From positions 124,001 through 188,000 of the forward strand of contig NZ_CANMWS010000006.1 of the NCBI RefSeq assembly GCF_947501665.1: a DNA stretch of 64,000 bases. The letters run 5' to 3'. The stretch comes from an uncultured Shewanella sp. GTDB taxonomy: Bacteria; Pseudomonadota; Gammaproteobacteria; Enterobacterales; Shewanellaceae. The notes beneath the pieces are model-generated. The model did not search any database and had not been told where the DNA came from. It was given only the letters and a program-made list of their open reading frames with translations. The translations under genes and the position numbers were made by a program. Positions 24,683 to 34,606 of this stretch are shown one piece after another (within the stretch, counting starts at the first letter, position 1; the number at the start of each line of letters is the position of its first letter).

Positions 24683-26341
24683 TCACATCGCTAGAAAAAA
24701 TCGCTCAGCGAGACTTTCATCTTGGTACTTAGCGAGGATTTCATGGGAAGGACAGCTCAAACGCACGCCTGCTTTCAAGCCATGAATACTACCTTTATTA
24801 AATGCACTAGGATTAGCCTCAAATAACGCTAATGCCCCACCAAACAAGCCTATTCCCCATTGCTTATGATAACGTAAATCAATCTTCCACAAGGTTTCAT
24901 CCTTAGCCACTAAAATAGGACAAGTAGCCTCTGCCTTTGCGACTTCTTGCGATACAGATGTTGGCGCTTTTATAGTGCCTTCAGTCACAACCAACTTCGA
25001 CGGCGTCATTTCAAATGAATTTTCCAACGCTATGTCATTATTTTTATTAACCACTGACTCACGATTTGCTTTCACAATATTGTCACTTTCAATAATATTC
25101 ATATTATGAGTCGTATCTACTTTTGCATTAATTCCATGAGCTTTAAACTCGGGCTCAGGCACATTTGATTTTTTGATGACATGAGCATCTTCACTGCCTT
25201 TAATATCTTTTTTATTACTATGATTAATATCTTGTGATGCAATTTTATTGGTATCAATATTATTGATATTTGACGTCTGACTCGTGTCCGCAGCAGTTAC
25301 ACTCGTGTCTATAGTTGATGGGTTGGTACTCATACTATGATTAATATTAGCGATATTTGACGCCTGACTCGTGTCCGTCGCAGTTACACTCGTGTCTATA
25401 GCTGATGGGTTAGTACTCATACTATGATTAGTATTAGCGATATTTGACATCTGACTCGTGTCCGTCGCAGCTAAACTCGTGTCTATAGCTGATGGGGTGG
25501 TACTCATACTATGATTAGTATTAGCGATATTTGACACCTGACTCGTGTCCGTCGCAGTTACACTCGTGTCTATAGTTGATGGGTTGACGCTAATACTATT
25601 ATTAGTATTAGCAATATTTGACACCTGACTCGTGTCCGTCGCCGATGAAGACGTTAATTCTGCTATCACTTGCTCTTCATTTAAATCCACATTCGCTGTC
25701 GATAGGGATGATCCAACATCACTCTCACTTACACTATTAATATTCAACTCACTGAGATTCTGCCCTCCCACGTTCGCCACATTATTATTGGCTGCACTTT
25801 GATTGACCATAGCCGAAGATCCTAAATTAGCGGTATCTAGACCCGACTCAGTCGCTTTAGAAGAGACACTTGATACATCAATATCTGATGAATTAGCGAA
25901 GGTACTTTCAGTATTGTTCGTCAATGTTACGCCATTGTTTACAGCTTGCCCTTGAGAATCGGACGCTTTTTGAATACTGTTATCTTGAATGGACGAAGGC
26001 AATGACAATTTAAGTGAGAATTGCTGCCTTTTTTGCCATTCACCATCAAGATATTCATGAACAATGAGTAATGGCTCTTGACTTAGCACAGGCACCTCTC
26101 CTGTGACATTTAACATAAAAGTATTTAATTCTTCTACTGATAAGCGCTCTTCACTCTCTCCATCATGCATATAAAAGCGCACATCATCAATATCTTCGGC
26201 AACAATATTGACTCTAAAATCAGCAGTGTCTCCCACCTCAAACAAAGTTTGATTAATACTGACATGAGAGACTTCAGCTAACACTAAGTGGCTTATCAGT
26301 AACACACTAGCGGTGATCACTTTTCTTATTATATTTACCAT
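24683..26341 (-). CDS. Exported FimV-like protein with a repetitive Ser/Thr/Asn linker
   Basis: The 552-residue product has a signal peptide (end near VLA-E, residue 23), then a beta-rich N-terminal domain (about 24-115). A low-complexity linker rich in Ser, Thr, Asn and Asp (about 120-450) follows and includes four tandem 29-residue repeats. The C-terminal domain (about 465-530) resembles the FimV LysM-like module: D-E-T-L-W-K-I-D, A-L-F-E-A-N-P-x-A-F, GSIHGLKAG-x-x-L. FimV proteins bind peptidoglycan and organise polar type IV pilus machinery. Here the domain is at the C-terminus, unlike classical FimV, so the role is only suggested. It is divergent from priA. Confidence 0.6.
   Translation of the reverse strand: MVNIIRKVITASVLLISHLVLAEVSHVSINQTLFEVGDTADFRVNIVAEDIDDVRFYMHDGESEERLSVEELNTFMLNVTGEVPVLSQEPLLIVHEYLDGEWQKRQQFSLKLSLPSSIQDNSIQKASDSQGQAVNNGVTLTNNTESTFANSSDIDVSSVSSKATESGLDTANLGSSAMVNQSAANNNVANVGGQNLSELNINSVSESDVGSSLSTANVDLNEEQVIAELTSSSATDTSQVSNIANTNNSISVNPSTIDTSVTATDTSQVSNIANTNHSMSTTPSAIDTSLAATDTSQMSNIANTNHSMSTNPSAIDTSVTATDTSQASNIANINHSMSTNPSTIDTSVTAADTSQTSNINNIDTNKIASQDINHSNKKDIKGSEDAHVIKKSNVPEPEFKAHGINAKVDTTHNMNIIESDNIVKANRESVVNKNNDIALENSFEMTPSKLVVTEGTIKAPTSVSQEVAKAEATCPILVAKDETLWKIDLRYHKQWGIGLFGGALALFEANPSAFNKGSIHGLKAGVRLSCPSHEILAKYQDESLAERFFLAM
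25264..25639 (-). repeat. Four tandem 87-bp coding repeats
   Basis: Units of 29 residues with consensus beginning N-T-N-H-S-M-S-T-x-P-S-x-I-D-T-S and ending T-D-T-S-Q-x-S-N-I-A are nearly identical at DNA level. They span the middle of the FimV-like protein linker. The unit length is a multiple of three, so copy number can change without breaking the frame. Confidence 0.85.
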
Positions 26342-26537
26342 TCGATCCTTCTTAGGTGTTGATAGAGATCCTGCATTTTCAAGTCGTTTGAAAGTATAAA
26401 TAACTTATCCAACAACCTGTTAAAATAAACAAAAATGAAATAGCACTTAAATTTAACATTTGAAACTCATTCCCGCAAATAAGAATAAAACTAGCGCTAA
26501 ATTATCGAGATAGTTACACTTACTCTTTAATGCAATA

Positions 26538-28748
26538 ATGATTAACTTAACTATGTCTCAGTTTGTTGAAGTCGCGCTTCCAGTTCCATTACGGCAAAAT
26601 TTTACCTATAAAGTCCCCATATCTCTTAATGCCTCGCTTCAAAAAGGCCTAAGAGTGAAAGTCCCCTTTGGCCGTCAACAAAGCATTGGACTCATCATCG
26701 GAATAACTGAACACTGCGACCTTAAACCACAACAAATCAAATCCATTATTGAGCTCATTGATACTGAACCTTTATTACCTCATTCATTATTCACATTAAC
26801 TCAATGGGCAAGTCGATATTATTTTTGCAGTTTGGGACAAATGCTTTCTCAAGCCATTCCTGTTGCATTGCGAAAAGGAGCGCCTATTACTAAAAACGTC
26901 CGCACTTTTTGGCAGCTCACTCAAGCGGGAAAAAATGCCGAACTCAGTACCCTAAAACGAGCAATTGCACAGAAAAAAATCATGCAAACGCTACAGGACT
27001 CACATATCAATACTGATGATGTAGCCAGTCATGGCTTTAGCCCATCAGCATTAAAAGCGCTGCTTGAAAAAAAATGGATACAAAAAAGCACTCAAATTAT
27101 ACAAGCAGATTTGTCTTGGCGAGAAACACTCTTAATGGGAGAAGAGCCCCATCAGCTCAACGCAGAACAAGCCATTGCCGTCTCCACATTAACACAACAG
27201 CAAAACTATCAATGTACGCTACTGGAAGGTATTACAGGTTCTGGCAAAACCGAAGTCTATTTAGCCCTATTGGAAAGCATTCTCTCCAATAAAAAACAAG
27301 CCCTCATATTGGTTCCTGAGATTGGCTTAACCCCCCAAACCATTAATCGATTTAAACGCCGATTTACTGTCACCGTTGCCGTCATCCATTCAGGCTTAAC
27401 AGATAACCAACGTTTGCGGGCTTGGCAACAAGCAAAATCGGGGGAAGCCGCAATTATCATCGGTACTCGCTCAGCTTTATTCACTCCCATGGCTTACCCT
27501 GGCGTGATCATTTTAGATGAAGAGCATGATGCCAGCTTTAAGCAACAAGAAGGTGTCGGCTATCATGCACGGGATCTTGCTGTTATGCGTGGTCATTTAG
27601 AAGACATTCCAGTTTTATTAGGCACAGCAACCCCTTCACTTGAAACATTACAAAATGCGCTTTCAGGGCGATATCAACATTTACAGTTAGGCAGTCGCGC
27701 TGGTCATGCTGAAAAAGTACGTCAAGGCATTATCGATATTTGTCATCAACCATTACGAGCCGGCTTATCCAGTGCCCTCATCAATGAAATGCGCATACAC
27801 CTTGAAATGGGTAATCAAGTAATTCTATTTTTGAATCGGCGAGGGTTCGCACCGGCACTGTTATGTCATGAGTGTGGTCATTTACACGAGTGCGATCGTT
27901 GTGATGCGTTTTTTACAATCCATCAAAGTTTAGGGGAAATTCGATGTCACCATTGCAGTAATCAATATGCGATTCCAAAACAATGCCACCAATGCGGAAG
28001 CACTCTGCTCGCCGCACAAGGCGTCGGTACGGAACAACTCGCGAGCTTCCTAGAAACAGAATTCCCCCATTACCCTGTTGTTCGAATTGATAGAGATACG
28101 ACTCGCAAAAAAGGAGAGCTTGAAACTCATCTTAACGCCATATTAAAAGGAGAGTACAAAATTCTCGTTGGTACACAAATGCTCGCAAAGGGTCATCATT
28201 TTCCTGATGTAACACTTGTTGGTTTACTGGATGTTGATGGTGCCCTCTTTAGTGCTGACTTCAGGGCTCCGGAGCGCTTTGGCCAGCTTTACACTCAAGT
28301 CTCTGGCCGTGCAGGGCGAGCCACAAAACCGGGAACGGTATTATTACAAACTCACCAAAGTGAAAACATCATACTCAAAGAGCTCATGCAAAAAGGTTAC
28401 GGTGAATTTGCCCGCAACCAGCTCGCTGAGCGCCAACAGGCGCTATTACCGCCCGCTTGGCATATGATATTATTAAGAGCTGAAGCACATCAAGCACAAG
28501 ATGCAGATAACTTTCTATGTCAAATTGCACAACTTTTACCTCAAAATGAGCAATGTGAAGTCATTGGCCCCATGCCCGCACCTTTAGATAAAAAAGCAGG
28601 CAAGTTTAGAAGACAATTGATTTTTCAAACTCAAAATCGTCAACAATTACAACAATCATTTGAACAAACTCTGCCCCAAATCGAAGCTCTTCCCATGGCT
28701 AAACGTTGCCGTTGGAGTATCGATAGGGATCCTCAAGATCTCCTCTAG
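26538..28748 (+). CDS. priA: Primosomal replication protein N' (PriA helicase)
   Basis: The 736-residue product has an N-terminal 3'-DNA-binding domain with VALPVPLRQNFTY. Walker A is G-I-T-G-S-G-K-T at about 231-238, followed by DEEHD and helicase motifs up to GRAGR. The PriA zinc-binding insert (residues about 443-490) holds eight cysteines in four C-x-x-C pairs. It restarts stalled replication forks by loading the primosome. Start may be ATG 26538 or ATG 26553; both fit the conserved N-terminus. It is followed by argS in the same direction, 124 bases away. Confidence 0.96.
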   Translation: MINLTMSQFVEVALPVPLRQNFTYKVPISLNASLQKGLRVKVPFGRQQSIGLIIGITEHCDLKPQQIKSIIELIDTEPLLPHSLFTLTQWASRYYFCSLGQMLSQAIPVALRKGAPITKNVRTFWQLTQAGKNAELSTLKRAIAQKKIMQTLQDSHINTDDVASHGFSPSALKALLEKKWIQKSTQIIQADLSWRETLLMGEEPHQLNAEQAIAVSTLTQQQNYQCTLLEGITGSGKTEVYLALLESILSNKKQALILVPEIGLTPQTINRFKRRFTVTVAVIHSGLTDNQRLRAWQQAKSGEAAIIIGTRSALFTPMAYPGVIILDEEHDASFKQQEGVGYHARDLAVMRGHLEDIPVLLGTATPSLETLQNALSGRYQHLQLGSRAGHAEKVRQGIIDICHQPLRAGLSSALINEMRIHLEMGNQVILFLNRRGFAPALLCHECGHLHECDRCDAFFTIHQSLGEIRCHHCSNQYAIPKQCHQCGSTLLAAQGVGTEQLASFLETEFPHYPVVRIDRDTTRKKGELETHLNAILKGEYKILVGTQMLAKGHHFPDVTLVGLLDVDGALFSADFRAPERFGQLYTQVSGRAGRATKPGTVLLQTHQSENIILKELMQKGYGEFARNQLAERQQALLPPAWHMILLRAEAHQAQDADNFLCQIAQLLPQNEQCEVIGPMPAPLDKKAGKFRRQLIFQTQNRQQLQQSFEQTLPQIEALPMAKRCRWSIDRDPQDLL

Positions 28749-28872
28749 GGTATTTTTTTCATGTTATGCCATAAAAATCCCTAGAAAAGATAGCAATTCA
28801 CCCATACAAGCGGCTAAAATGGGTGGTTATTCTTCCCTATTCTTTACTTTAGTAAGTATCAATTAAACGCCA

Positions 28873-30618
28873 ATGAAATCACATACTCAGTCTTTACTCG
28901 CAGATGCAATCACTTCTCTTAAGCAGCAAGGGGTGATCCCAGAAGATTTTGAAGCCCGCATTCAAGTGGACCGAACAAAAGATAAGAGCCATGGTGATTT
29001 TGCAACTAACTTGGCAATGATGCTCACTAAAGTGGCTAAAAAGAACCCGCGCGATATTGCACAACTCATCATTGATAATTTGCCAGACTCTAGTCATGTT
29101 TCCAAGGTTGAAATTGCAGGTCCTGGATTCATAAACTTTTTCATTGATGAAAATGCACTAGCCGATCAACTGATGTTCGCATTAAAGGATCCTCTCCATG
29201 GGATCAGCAAGCCTAAAACACAGCGAGTTGTTGTGGATTACTCTTCACCAAATCTAGCAAAAGAGATGCATGTCGGGCATTTACGCTCTACGATTATCGG
29301 TGACAGTGTTGTTCGCGCCTTAGAGTTTTTAGGCCATACTGTTATTCGACAAAATCATGTGGGAGACTGGGGAACTCAATTTGGTATGTTGCTTGCTTAT
29401 ATGGAAGAATTGCGTGCCGCACAAGGTGAACAAGCGCAAATGGCATTAGCCGATCTTGAACATTTTTACCGTGCAGCCAAGTTGCGCTTTGATGAATCAG
29501 ACACATTTGCCACTCGAGCACGTCAATTAGTGGTTGAACTGCAATCCGGTGACGAATATTGCAATAAATTATGGCGTGAGTTTAATGATATCTCATTAAG
29601 TCACTGTCACGATGTTTATCAGCGTCTCGGCGTTAGCTTAACACGTGACGATGTGCAAGGTGAAAGCACCTACAATACAGATTTAGCTAATGTCGTCGCC
29701 GAGCTAGATGAGCAAGGGCTCCTTTCCCAAAGTAACGGTGCTAAGGTTGTCTTTCAAAATGAATTTAAAACCAAAGATGGTGAGCCGCTTCCCGTCATTA
29801 TCCAAAAAGCCGACGGTGGCTACCTTTATGCCACTAGCGACTTAGCGGCTATGCGCTATCGCAGCAATACATTAAAAGCTGATCGTGCCCTCTATTTTGT
29901 TGATTTACGCCAAGGATTACATTTTCAACAAGTCTTCAAGCTCGCCCGTGATGCGCATTTTGTTCGTCCAGAAATGAGTTTAGAGCACATGGGATTTGGC
30001 ACCATGAATGGTGAAGACGGTCGTCCTTTTAAAACTCGCTCAGGTGGCGTAGTCAAGTTAGTGGATTTATTGGATGAAGCCAATACAAGAGCATTAGAAT
30101 TAGTGCGAAGTAAAAATCCAGATATGGATGAAGCTGAGCTGATTAATATTGCTAACACTGTGGGGATCGCTTCAGTTAAATACGCGGATCTGTCTAAAAA
30201 CCGCACCAGCGACTATATTTTTAGCTTTGAACAAATGCTCAGCTTTGAGGGCAATACCGCACCTTACTTACTTTATGCTTACACGCGCATCGCAGGTATT
30301 TTTAAGCGTGCTGACAATATTGACTTAAGCCATGCCAGCATTCGCCTTGAACATGACAGAGAGAAAGCCTTAGGCAGTAAACTCGCGCAATTTGGTGAAG
30401 TTATCACTCGAATGGTCGAAAAAGGTCAGCCCCATGCCCTATGTTTGTATTTATTTGAATTAGCAGGAGCTTTTTCAAGCTTTTATGAGGCTTGTCCCGT
30501 ATTAGCAGCCGATAATGAACAAGAAAAACAAAGCCGCTTACTGTTGGCTCAATTGACGGCTAAAACATTAAAACAAGGCTTAAGTTTACTTGGCATTAAC
30601 ACTTTAGAACGTATGTAA
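28873..30618 (+). CDS. argS: Arginyl-tRNA synthetase
   Basis: The 581-residue class I enzyme has an N-terminal Arg-tRNA synthetase additional domain (residues 1-85, [16 protein letters not shown]). The HIGH-type motif [16 protein letters not shown] lies at about 127-142, with a catalytic core containing [13 protein letters not shown]. The degenerate KMSKS region is [10 protein letters not shown], typical of bacterial ArgRS. A C-terminal DALR anticodon-binding domain is visible. It charges tRNA-Arg in the cytoplasm. It is probably co-transcribed with the SPOR-domain gene 8 bases downstream. Confidence 0.97.
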   Translation: MKSHTQSLLADAITSLKQQGVIPEDFEARIQVDRTKDKSHGDFATNLAMMLTKVAKKNPRDIAQLIIDNLPDSSHVSKVEIAGPGFINFFIDENALADQLMFALKDPLHGISKPKTQRVVVDYSSPNLAKEMHVGHLRSTIIGDSVVRALEFLGHTVIRQNHVGDWGTQFGMLLAYMEELRAAQGEQAQMALADLEHFYRAAKLRFDESDTFATRARQLVVELQSGDEYCNKLWREFNDISLSHCHDVYQRLGVSLTRDDVQGESTYNTDLANVVAELDEQGLLSQSNGAKVVFQNEFKTKDGEPLPVIIQKADGGYLYATSDLAAMRYRSNTLKADRALYFVDLRQGLHFQQVFKLARDAHFVRPEMSLEHMGFGTMNGEDGRPFKTRSGGVVKLVDLLDEANTRALELVRSKNPDMDEAELINIANTVGIASVKYADLSKNRTSDYIFSFEQMLSFEGNTAPYLLYAYTRIAGIFKRADNIDLSHASIRLEHDREKALGSKLAQFGEVITRMVEKGQPHALCLYLFELAGAFSSFYEACPVLAADNEQEKQSRLLLAQLTAKTLKQGLSLLGINTLERM

Positions 30619-30625
30619 TATTACT

Positions 30626-31207
30626 ATGACCAGTCGTGATTACGCTAACCGCAACCCGAAAAAAAATAAAAAGGGCAATCGATCTCGTGGGAAAGGACAA
30701 GTCTCACGGCGCTTTCCTTTGCTCATTTTATGCATTACTGCGATAGGACTCAGTGCCTTTATTTATTTGCTGTGGAGCATTAGTGGCAGCTCCACACCAA
30801 GTAAAAAAGCCGATAAAACCACCATAGAAACACCGGTTAAAGCCGTTATAGCGAAACCGGATCCCAAAGCACTTCCTCCAGCTCCTCAAGAAGAGTGGAC
30901 TTACCTTGAAGAGCTTGAAAACAAAAAAGTGGAAGTGGATGTCAGTGAAAAAAGGCCTACTAAGCCTAAACGCCCTTATCAAATCCAATGCGCTTCTTTT
31001 AGAAAAGAATCTCAAGCAGAATCAATGAAAGCGACTATTGCCTTTCAAGGATTAGAAGCCATTATTCGAAAAGTACAAGGCACCAGCGGCATATGGTATA
31101 AAGTCGTTTTAGGGCCCTATGACAGCAAACGTTTAGCTGAAAAACAACGCCATATTTTACAAAGAGGTGGGCTAAATGGTTGTCAAATTTGGCTTTGGGA
31201 AGGATAA
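30626..31207 (+). CDS. ftsN: FtsN-like cell division protein with SPOR domain
   Basis: The 193-residue product has a basic cytoplasmic N-terminus, one transmembrane helix (about 31-50), a Pro/Lys-rich linker, and a C-terminal SPOR domain (about 114-193: YQIQCASFRKESQAESMKA, WYKVVLGPYDSKRLAE, CQIWLW). SPOR domains bind denuded septal glycan. The order argS then ftsN fits many gammaproteobacteria. It is shorter than E. coli FtsN (319 residues), with a reduced linker. A bidirectional terminator follows. Confidence 0.85.
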   Translation: MTSRDYANRNPKKNKKGNRSRGKGQVSRRFPLLILCITAIGLSAFIYLLWSISGSSTPSKKADKTTIETPVKAVIAKPDPKALPPAPQEEWTYLEELENKKVEVDVSEKRPTKPKRPYQIQCASFRKESQAESMKATIAFQGLEAIIRKVQGTSGIWYKVVLGPYDSKRLAEKQRHILQRGGLNGCQIWLWEG

Positions 31208-31238
31208 CCTTTACCAATATACTCGTGATAATTGAAAT

Positions 31239-31266
31239 AAAAATCCGCTTTCACAGCGGATTTTTT
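31239..31266. terminator. Bidirectional terminator between ftsN and the zincin-like gene
   Basis: AAAATCCGCT and AGCGGATTTT pair with a short TTCAC-type loop and end in a T6 run on the plus strand. It overlaps the last base pairs of the minus-strand stop. Confidence 0.9.
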
Positions 31267-32110
31267 AACCCTCGTTTTTAAGAGAATGTAAACTTGATGC
31301 TCTTACCCAAGCCGCTGCTCTCTCTTGCCCCATAATTTGCTCTAATGTCGGACGTAAATACAAGGTTAATTCTTCTTTACGCCAATAGAGATAATGGGGT
31401 AATGGCGGCGTTGTTCTCATCTCAAACGTATGTTGCAGCAACCCTGATAGCTCAAACAAATCATTGTCAGAGGGCAATGAAGCAATAGCCAAGTAAGCCT
31501 TTAAAAAATCATCAAAGTGAATAAATGATTTCAGTGACGCTTGATCAAACTCCTTCAGAACCGTCCATAATATAGGTACGGTCCAATGGGACATTGACAT
31601 TCGATTAGACATCACATCAATATTGCGTCTGTGATATTGTTGCCAAGCTAAGTGTAAATTAGGCTTTTGGTGAGCCACCAACCAAATAACGTAACAATCT
31701 GCAATCCATTCATGCTCAAATGGACTTAAGGTTCGTTGAAATACTGTGTCGGCTAAGTCTTGTGCTGCTAAATGGCCCATTTCATGCCATAAGCTCAGCA
31801 CTTCTTGCTCATGGAGCGTAAACTCAAATACCTCTTGTTTCAAATGCAACACTTGCACTTGTGTCACATACTCTGGGGCAGTCAGTACAAGCCCCAATAC
31901 ACTAGGATCATTTAAAGGGATCACCATAGCAGGACGCTGTGACATATCTTGCAGTAATTGATGAGGCTCCCTCGGTAATTGCTCTCGAACCTGAGCAGGT
32001 AAATGTTCAAGGCAGTCATCAAGGTAGTCAATGGGGCAAACCAAAGCTTGTTTTGCAGCCACATTGACCCAAAACAAGCCAGAAATTATCGACAGAGTGG
32101 TAAAACTCAA
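31265..32110 (-). CDS. Exported zincin-like protein (HEMGH), coupled to hldE
   Basis: The 281-residue product starts at TTG 32110, overlapping the hldE stop by four bases (TTGA). A short hydrophobic N-terminus acts as a signal. The motif W-H-E-M-G-H (about 108-113) followed by E-W-I-A-D (about 134-138) matches a gluzincin-type zinc site (HExxH plus downstream Glu/Asp). Two cysteines early in the mature protein suggest an oxidising compartment. I do not recognise a named family. A periplasmic metallopeptidase is inferred. Confidence 0.6.
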   Translation of the reverse strand: MSFTTLSIISGLFWVNVAAKQALVCPIDYLDDCLEHLPAQVREQLPREPHQLLQDMSQRPAMVIPLNDPSVLGLVLTAPEYVTQVQVLHLKQEVFEFTLHEQEVLSLWHEMGHLAAQDLADTVFQRTLSPFEHEWIADCYVIWLVAHQKPNLHLAWQQYHRRNIDVMSNRMSMSHWTVPILWTVLKEFDQASLKSFIHFDDFLKAYLAIASLPSDNDLFELSGLLQHTFEMRTTPPLPHYLYWRKEELTLYLRPTLEQIMGQERAAAWVRASSLHSLKNEG

Positions 32111-33537
32111 CGATTATCCATAATATTTTCTATAATTGCAGTGGTTGAGATCCCTTCTTCAAAACCTAACACTTCTACTTTCCCGCCTGCAGCTATGACT
32201 TCTTCACCACCAGCAATTTCATGCACTTCATAATCCCCTCCCTTCACCAATAAATCAGGTAAAAGGTTGCTGATTATACGCTGAGGTGTATCTTCACTAA
32301 ACGGCACAACCCAATCAACGGAAGCCAGTTCTGCTAACACTGTCATTCTTCTATCTTCAGGATTAACGGGACGCCCCTCACCTTTAAGACGTTTAACTGA
32401 GTCATCACTGTTCACAGCAACGATTAAGCGATCGCCTAAGGCTCTTGCTTGTTTTAAATAGCTAACATGACCAGCATGCAAGATGTCAAAACAGCCATTT
32501 GTCATCACAATTTTTTCACCCCGAGCCTTGGCTTGCTCCATCGCAATCACTAATTGCGCTTCACTGACACTACCAAAGCCCATCTCTCCATGACTTAATG
32601 AAAGGGCTTCAATGAGCTCTATTCGGGTCACTGTCGATGTTCCAAGTTTTCCAACCACAATACCTGCCGCAGTATTGGCAATAGCACATGCTTGATCTAA
32701 TTCACTGCCTGCAGCCAAGGCCGTCGCTAAAGCTGAAATCACCGTATCACCGGCTCCTGTGACATCAAAAACTTCTTTAGCAACGGTTGGGATATGTAAT
32801 TCATTACCTTCACGCTTAATGAGCGTCATGCCTTTTTCTGATCGCGTTACTAAAATCGATTGAATATCATATTGTTTTAATAAGGCTTGCGCTTTTTCAA
32901 CCAGCTGAACTTCTGACGTCACTTCTCCTACAACATCTTCAAACTCACTCATATTGGGTGTCAACAAATAGGCCCCTTGATAACGAGAAAAGTCTTTTCC
33001 TTTAGGATCAACCAACACCTTCACGCCTGCCTCATTAGCATAACGAATAAAATCTTGAGGCGACACTAATGCACCTTTACCATAATCAGACAAAATAACG
33101 ACATCAACATCAGGCACTAATGCTTTGGCCTCATTCAATAAGGCATCACTTTCAGATTGAGAATAAGCATCTTCAAAATCCAAGCGTAATAACTGTTGAT
33201 TACGCGACATGACTCTCAATTTAGTAATCGTTGGCTTAGCATCAACGTAATGCCAAATGGGTTCGACGCCCGAGGCTTGAATACTTTGAGTCAATGCGCC
33301 CGCAGTTTCATCTCCTCCCACTATCCCCGTCAATTGTACAGCGCCCCCCATAGTTGCAATATTAATGGCCACATTTGCAGCACCACCGGGTCTGTCCTCA
33401 TGTTGCTCAATTTTTACAACAGGCACTGGTGCTTCTGGTGAAATACGTCCTGTCGGCCCCGCCCAATACCTATCGAGCATGACATCACCAACAACCAAAA
33501 CCTTTGCGTTTTCAAATGCGGGGAGAGAAATCTTCAT
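32107..33537 (-). CDS. hldE: Bifunctional heptose 7-phosphate kinase / heptose 1-phosphate adenylyltransferase
   Basis: The 476-residue product contains an N-terminal PfkB/ribokinase domain (about 1-320; [19 protein letters not shown], active-site V-T-G-A-G-D). A C-terminal cytidylyltransferase-like domain follows (about 340-476; [16 protein letters not shown] with the nucleotide-binding HxGH). It makes ADP-D-beta-D-heptose for lipopolysaccharide inner core. The length equals the E. coli enzyme (477). The divergent neighbour is an LpxL-type acyltransferase, consistent with a lipopolysaccharide locus. Confidence 0.97.
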   Translation of the reverse strand: MKISLPAFENAKVLVVGDVMLDRYWAGPTGRISPEAPVPVVKIEQHEDRPGGAANVAINIATMGGAVQLTGIVGGDETAGALTQSIQASGVEPIWHYVDAKPTITKLRVMSRNQQLLRLDFEDAYSQSESDALLNEAKALVPDVDVVILSDYGKGALVSPQDFIRYANEAGVKVLVDPKGKDFSRYQGAYLLTPNMSEFEDVVGEVTSEVQLVEKAQALLKQYDIQSILVTRSEKGMTLIKREGNELHIPTVAKEVFDVTGAGDTVISALATALAAGSELDQACAIANTAAGIVVGKLGTSTVTRIELIEALSLSHGEMGFGSVSEAQLVIAMEQAKARGEKIVMTNGCFDILHAGHVSYLKQARALGDRLIVAVNSDDSVKRLKGEGRPVNPEDRRMTVLAELASVDWVVPFSEDTPQRIISNLLPDLLVKGGDYEVHEIAGGEEVIAAGGKVEVLGFEEGISTTAIIENIMDNR

Positions 33538-33635
33538 GGCGCCTATTCATTTTAAAAAAATTAATTCAATTGTACCTAATTTTGCATCCTTTTGAGTTAG
33601 AATAATACGTAATTTTTCTAAAGTTTGGGTTATCC

Positions 33636-34562
33636 GTGGTCGAAAAAGCAGAATTTTCATTTAATTTATGTCATCCCAAGTATTGGTTAATCTGGTTAGG
33701 TGTTGGCATAATGCGATTAACTCAATGTTTACCTTTATCGATGCAATTAAAGTTAGGTGCCATATTGGGGCGATTAGCCATGAAGATCATTGGCAGTCGC
33801 GTTTCAACAGCAAAGCGCAACCTTGAGCTCTGCTTTCCTGAAATGACAGCAAATGAACAAACAACACTACTCAAAAGTAACTTTGAAGAAACAGGCAAAG
33901 CTATTTTTGATACGATAAATGCATGGTGGTGGACAGATAAAAAAATTCAGCAACATATGCAAATCAAAGGCAAAGAGCATATCACAAACACCTTAAACGA
34001 CGGACAAGGGGTGATCTTATTTGCTGTGCACTGTTTACCCTTGGAAATGGGCGCTAGGATTTTTGGTCAATTTCAGCCAGGAGTCGGTGTTTATCGTCCT
34101 CATAATAATGCCGTTATCGAGTACCTACAAGTAAGAGGAAGATTAAGGTCAAACAAAGCGTTAGTCCCAAAGCGCGATCTCAGACAAATGGTACGTTGTT
34201 TAAGGCATCCTGATGTCATTTGGTACACCTCTGACCAAGATTTTGGTCGCTCTAGTGCCACTTTTGTTCCTTTTTTTGGTGTACAAGAAGCAGCAACCAT
34301 TACTGGAGCCACTAGCTTAGCGAAGTTAGGCAAAGCCAAAGTCATTCCTTTTTTTGTTGAACGTGATGATAACGATAAAGGCTATACATTAGAAATATTG
34401 CCGCCTTTAACCGATTTCCCAGGTCAGAACGAAATTGAAGATGCGAAAAGAACCAATAAGATAGTTGAAACGTTAATCAGTCGAAATAAAGCCCAGTATA
34501 TGTGGCTACATAGACGCTTTAAAACACGTCCTGATAAAAACGATCCATCATTATATAAATAA
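33636..34562 (+). CDS. Lipid A biosynthesis acyltransferase, LpxL/LpxM family
   Basis: The 308-residue product starts at GTG 33636. A hydrophobic segment near 17-35 anchors it to the inner membrane. The acyltransferase signature H-x4-E appears as AVHCLPLEMG near residues 130-139. VGVYRPHNN and a DQDFG block follow, as in late lipid A acyltransferases. It adds a secondary acyl chain to Kdo2-lipid IVA. LpxL and LpxM cannot be told apart from this sequence alone. Divergent from hldE. Confidence 0.88.
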   Translation: MVEKAEFSFNLCHPKYWLIWLGVGIMRLTQCLPLSMQLKLGAILGRLAMKIIGSRVSTAKRNLELCFPEMTANEQTTLLKSNFEETGKAIFDTINAWWWTDKKIQQHMQIKGKEHITNTLNDGQGVILFAVHCLPLEMGARIFGQFQPGVGVYRPHNNAVIEYLQVRGRLRSNKALVPKRDLRQMVRCLRHPDVIWYTSDQDFGRSSATFVPFFGVQEAATITGATSLAKLGKAKVIPFFVERDDNDKGYTLEILPPLTDFPGQNEIEDAKRTNKIVETLISRNKAQYMWLHRRFKTRPDKNDPSLYK

Positions 34563-34564
34563 AG

Positions 34565-34592
34565 GGAAAAAGCCCACTACATAGGGCTTTTT
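34565..34592. terminator. Bidirectional terminator
   Basis: AAAAAGCCC and GGGCTTTTT pair around a 7-8 base loop between the convergent acyltransferase and antiporter genes. Confidence 0.9.
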
Positions 34593-34606
34593 CATTGCTA
34601 AACAGA

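Noticed and set aside
25264..25639. Regular repeats considered as a CRISPR array
   Set aside because: Units are 87 bp, contiguous, in frame and without unique spacers, so they are coding tandem repeats.
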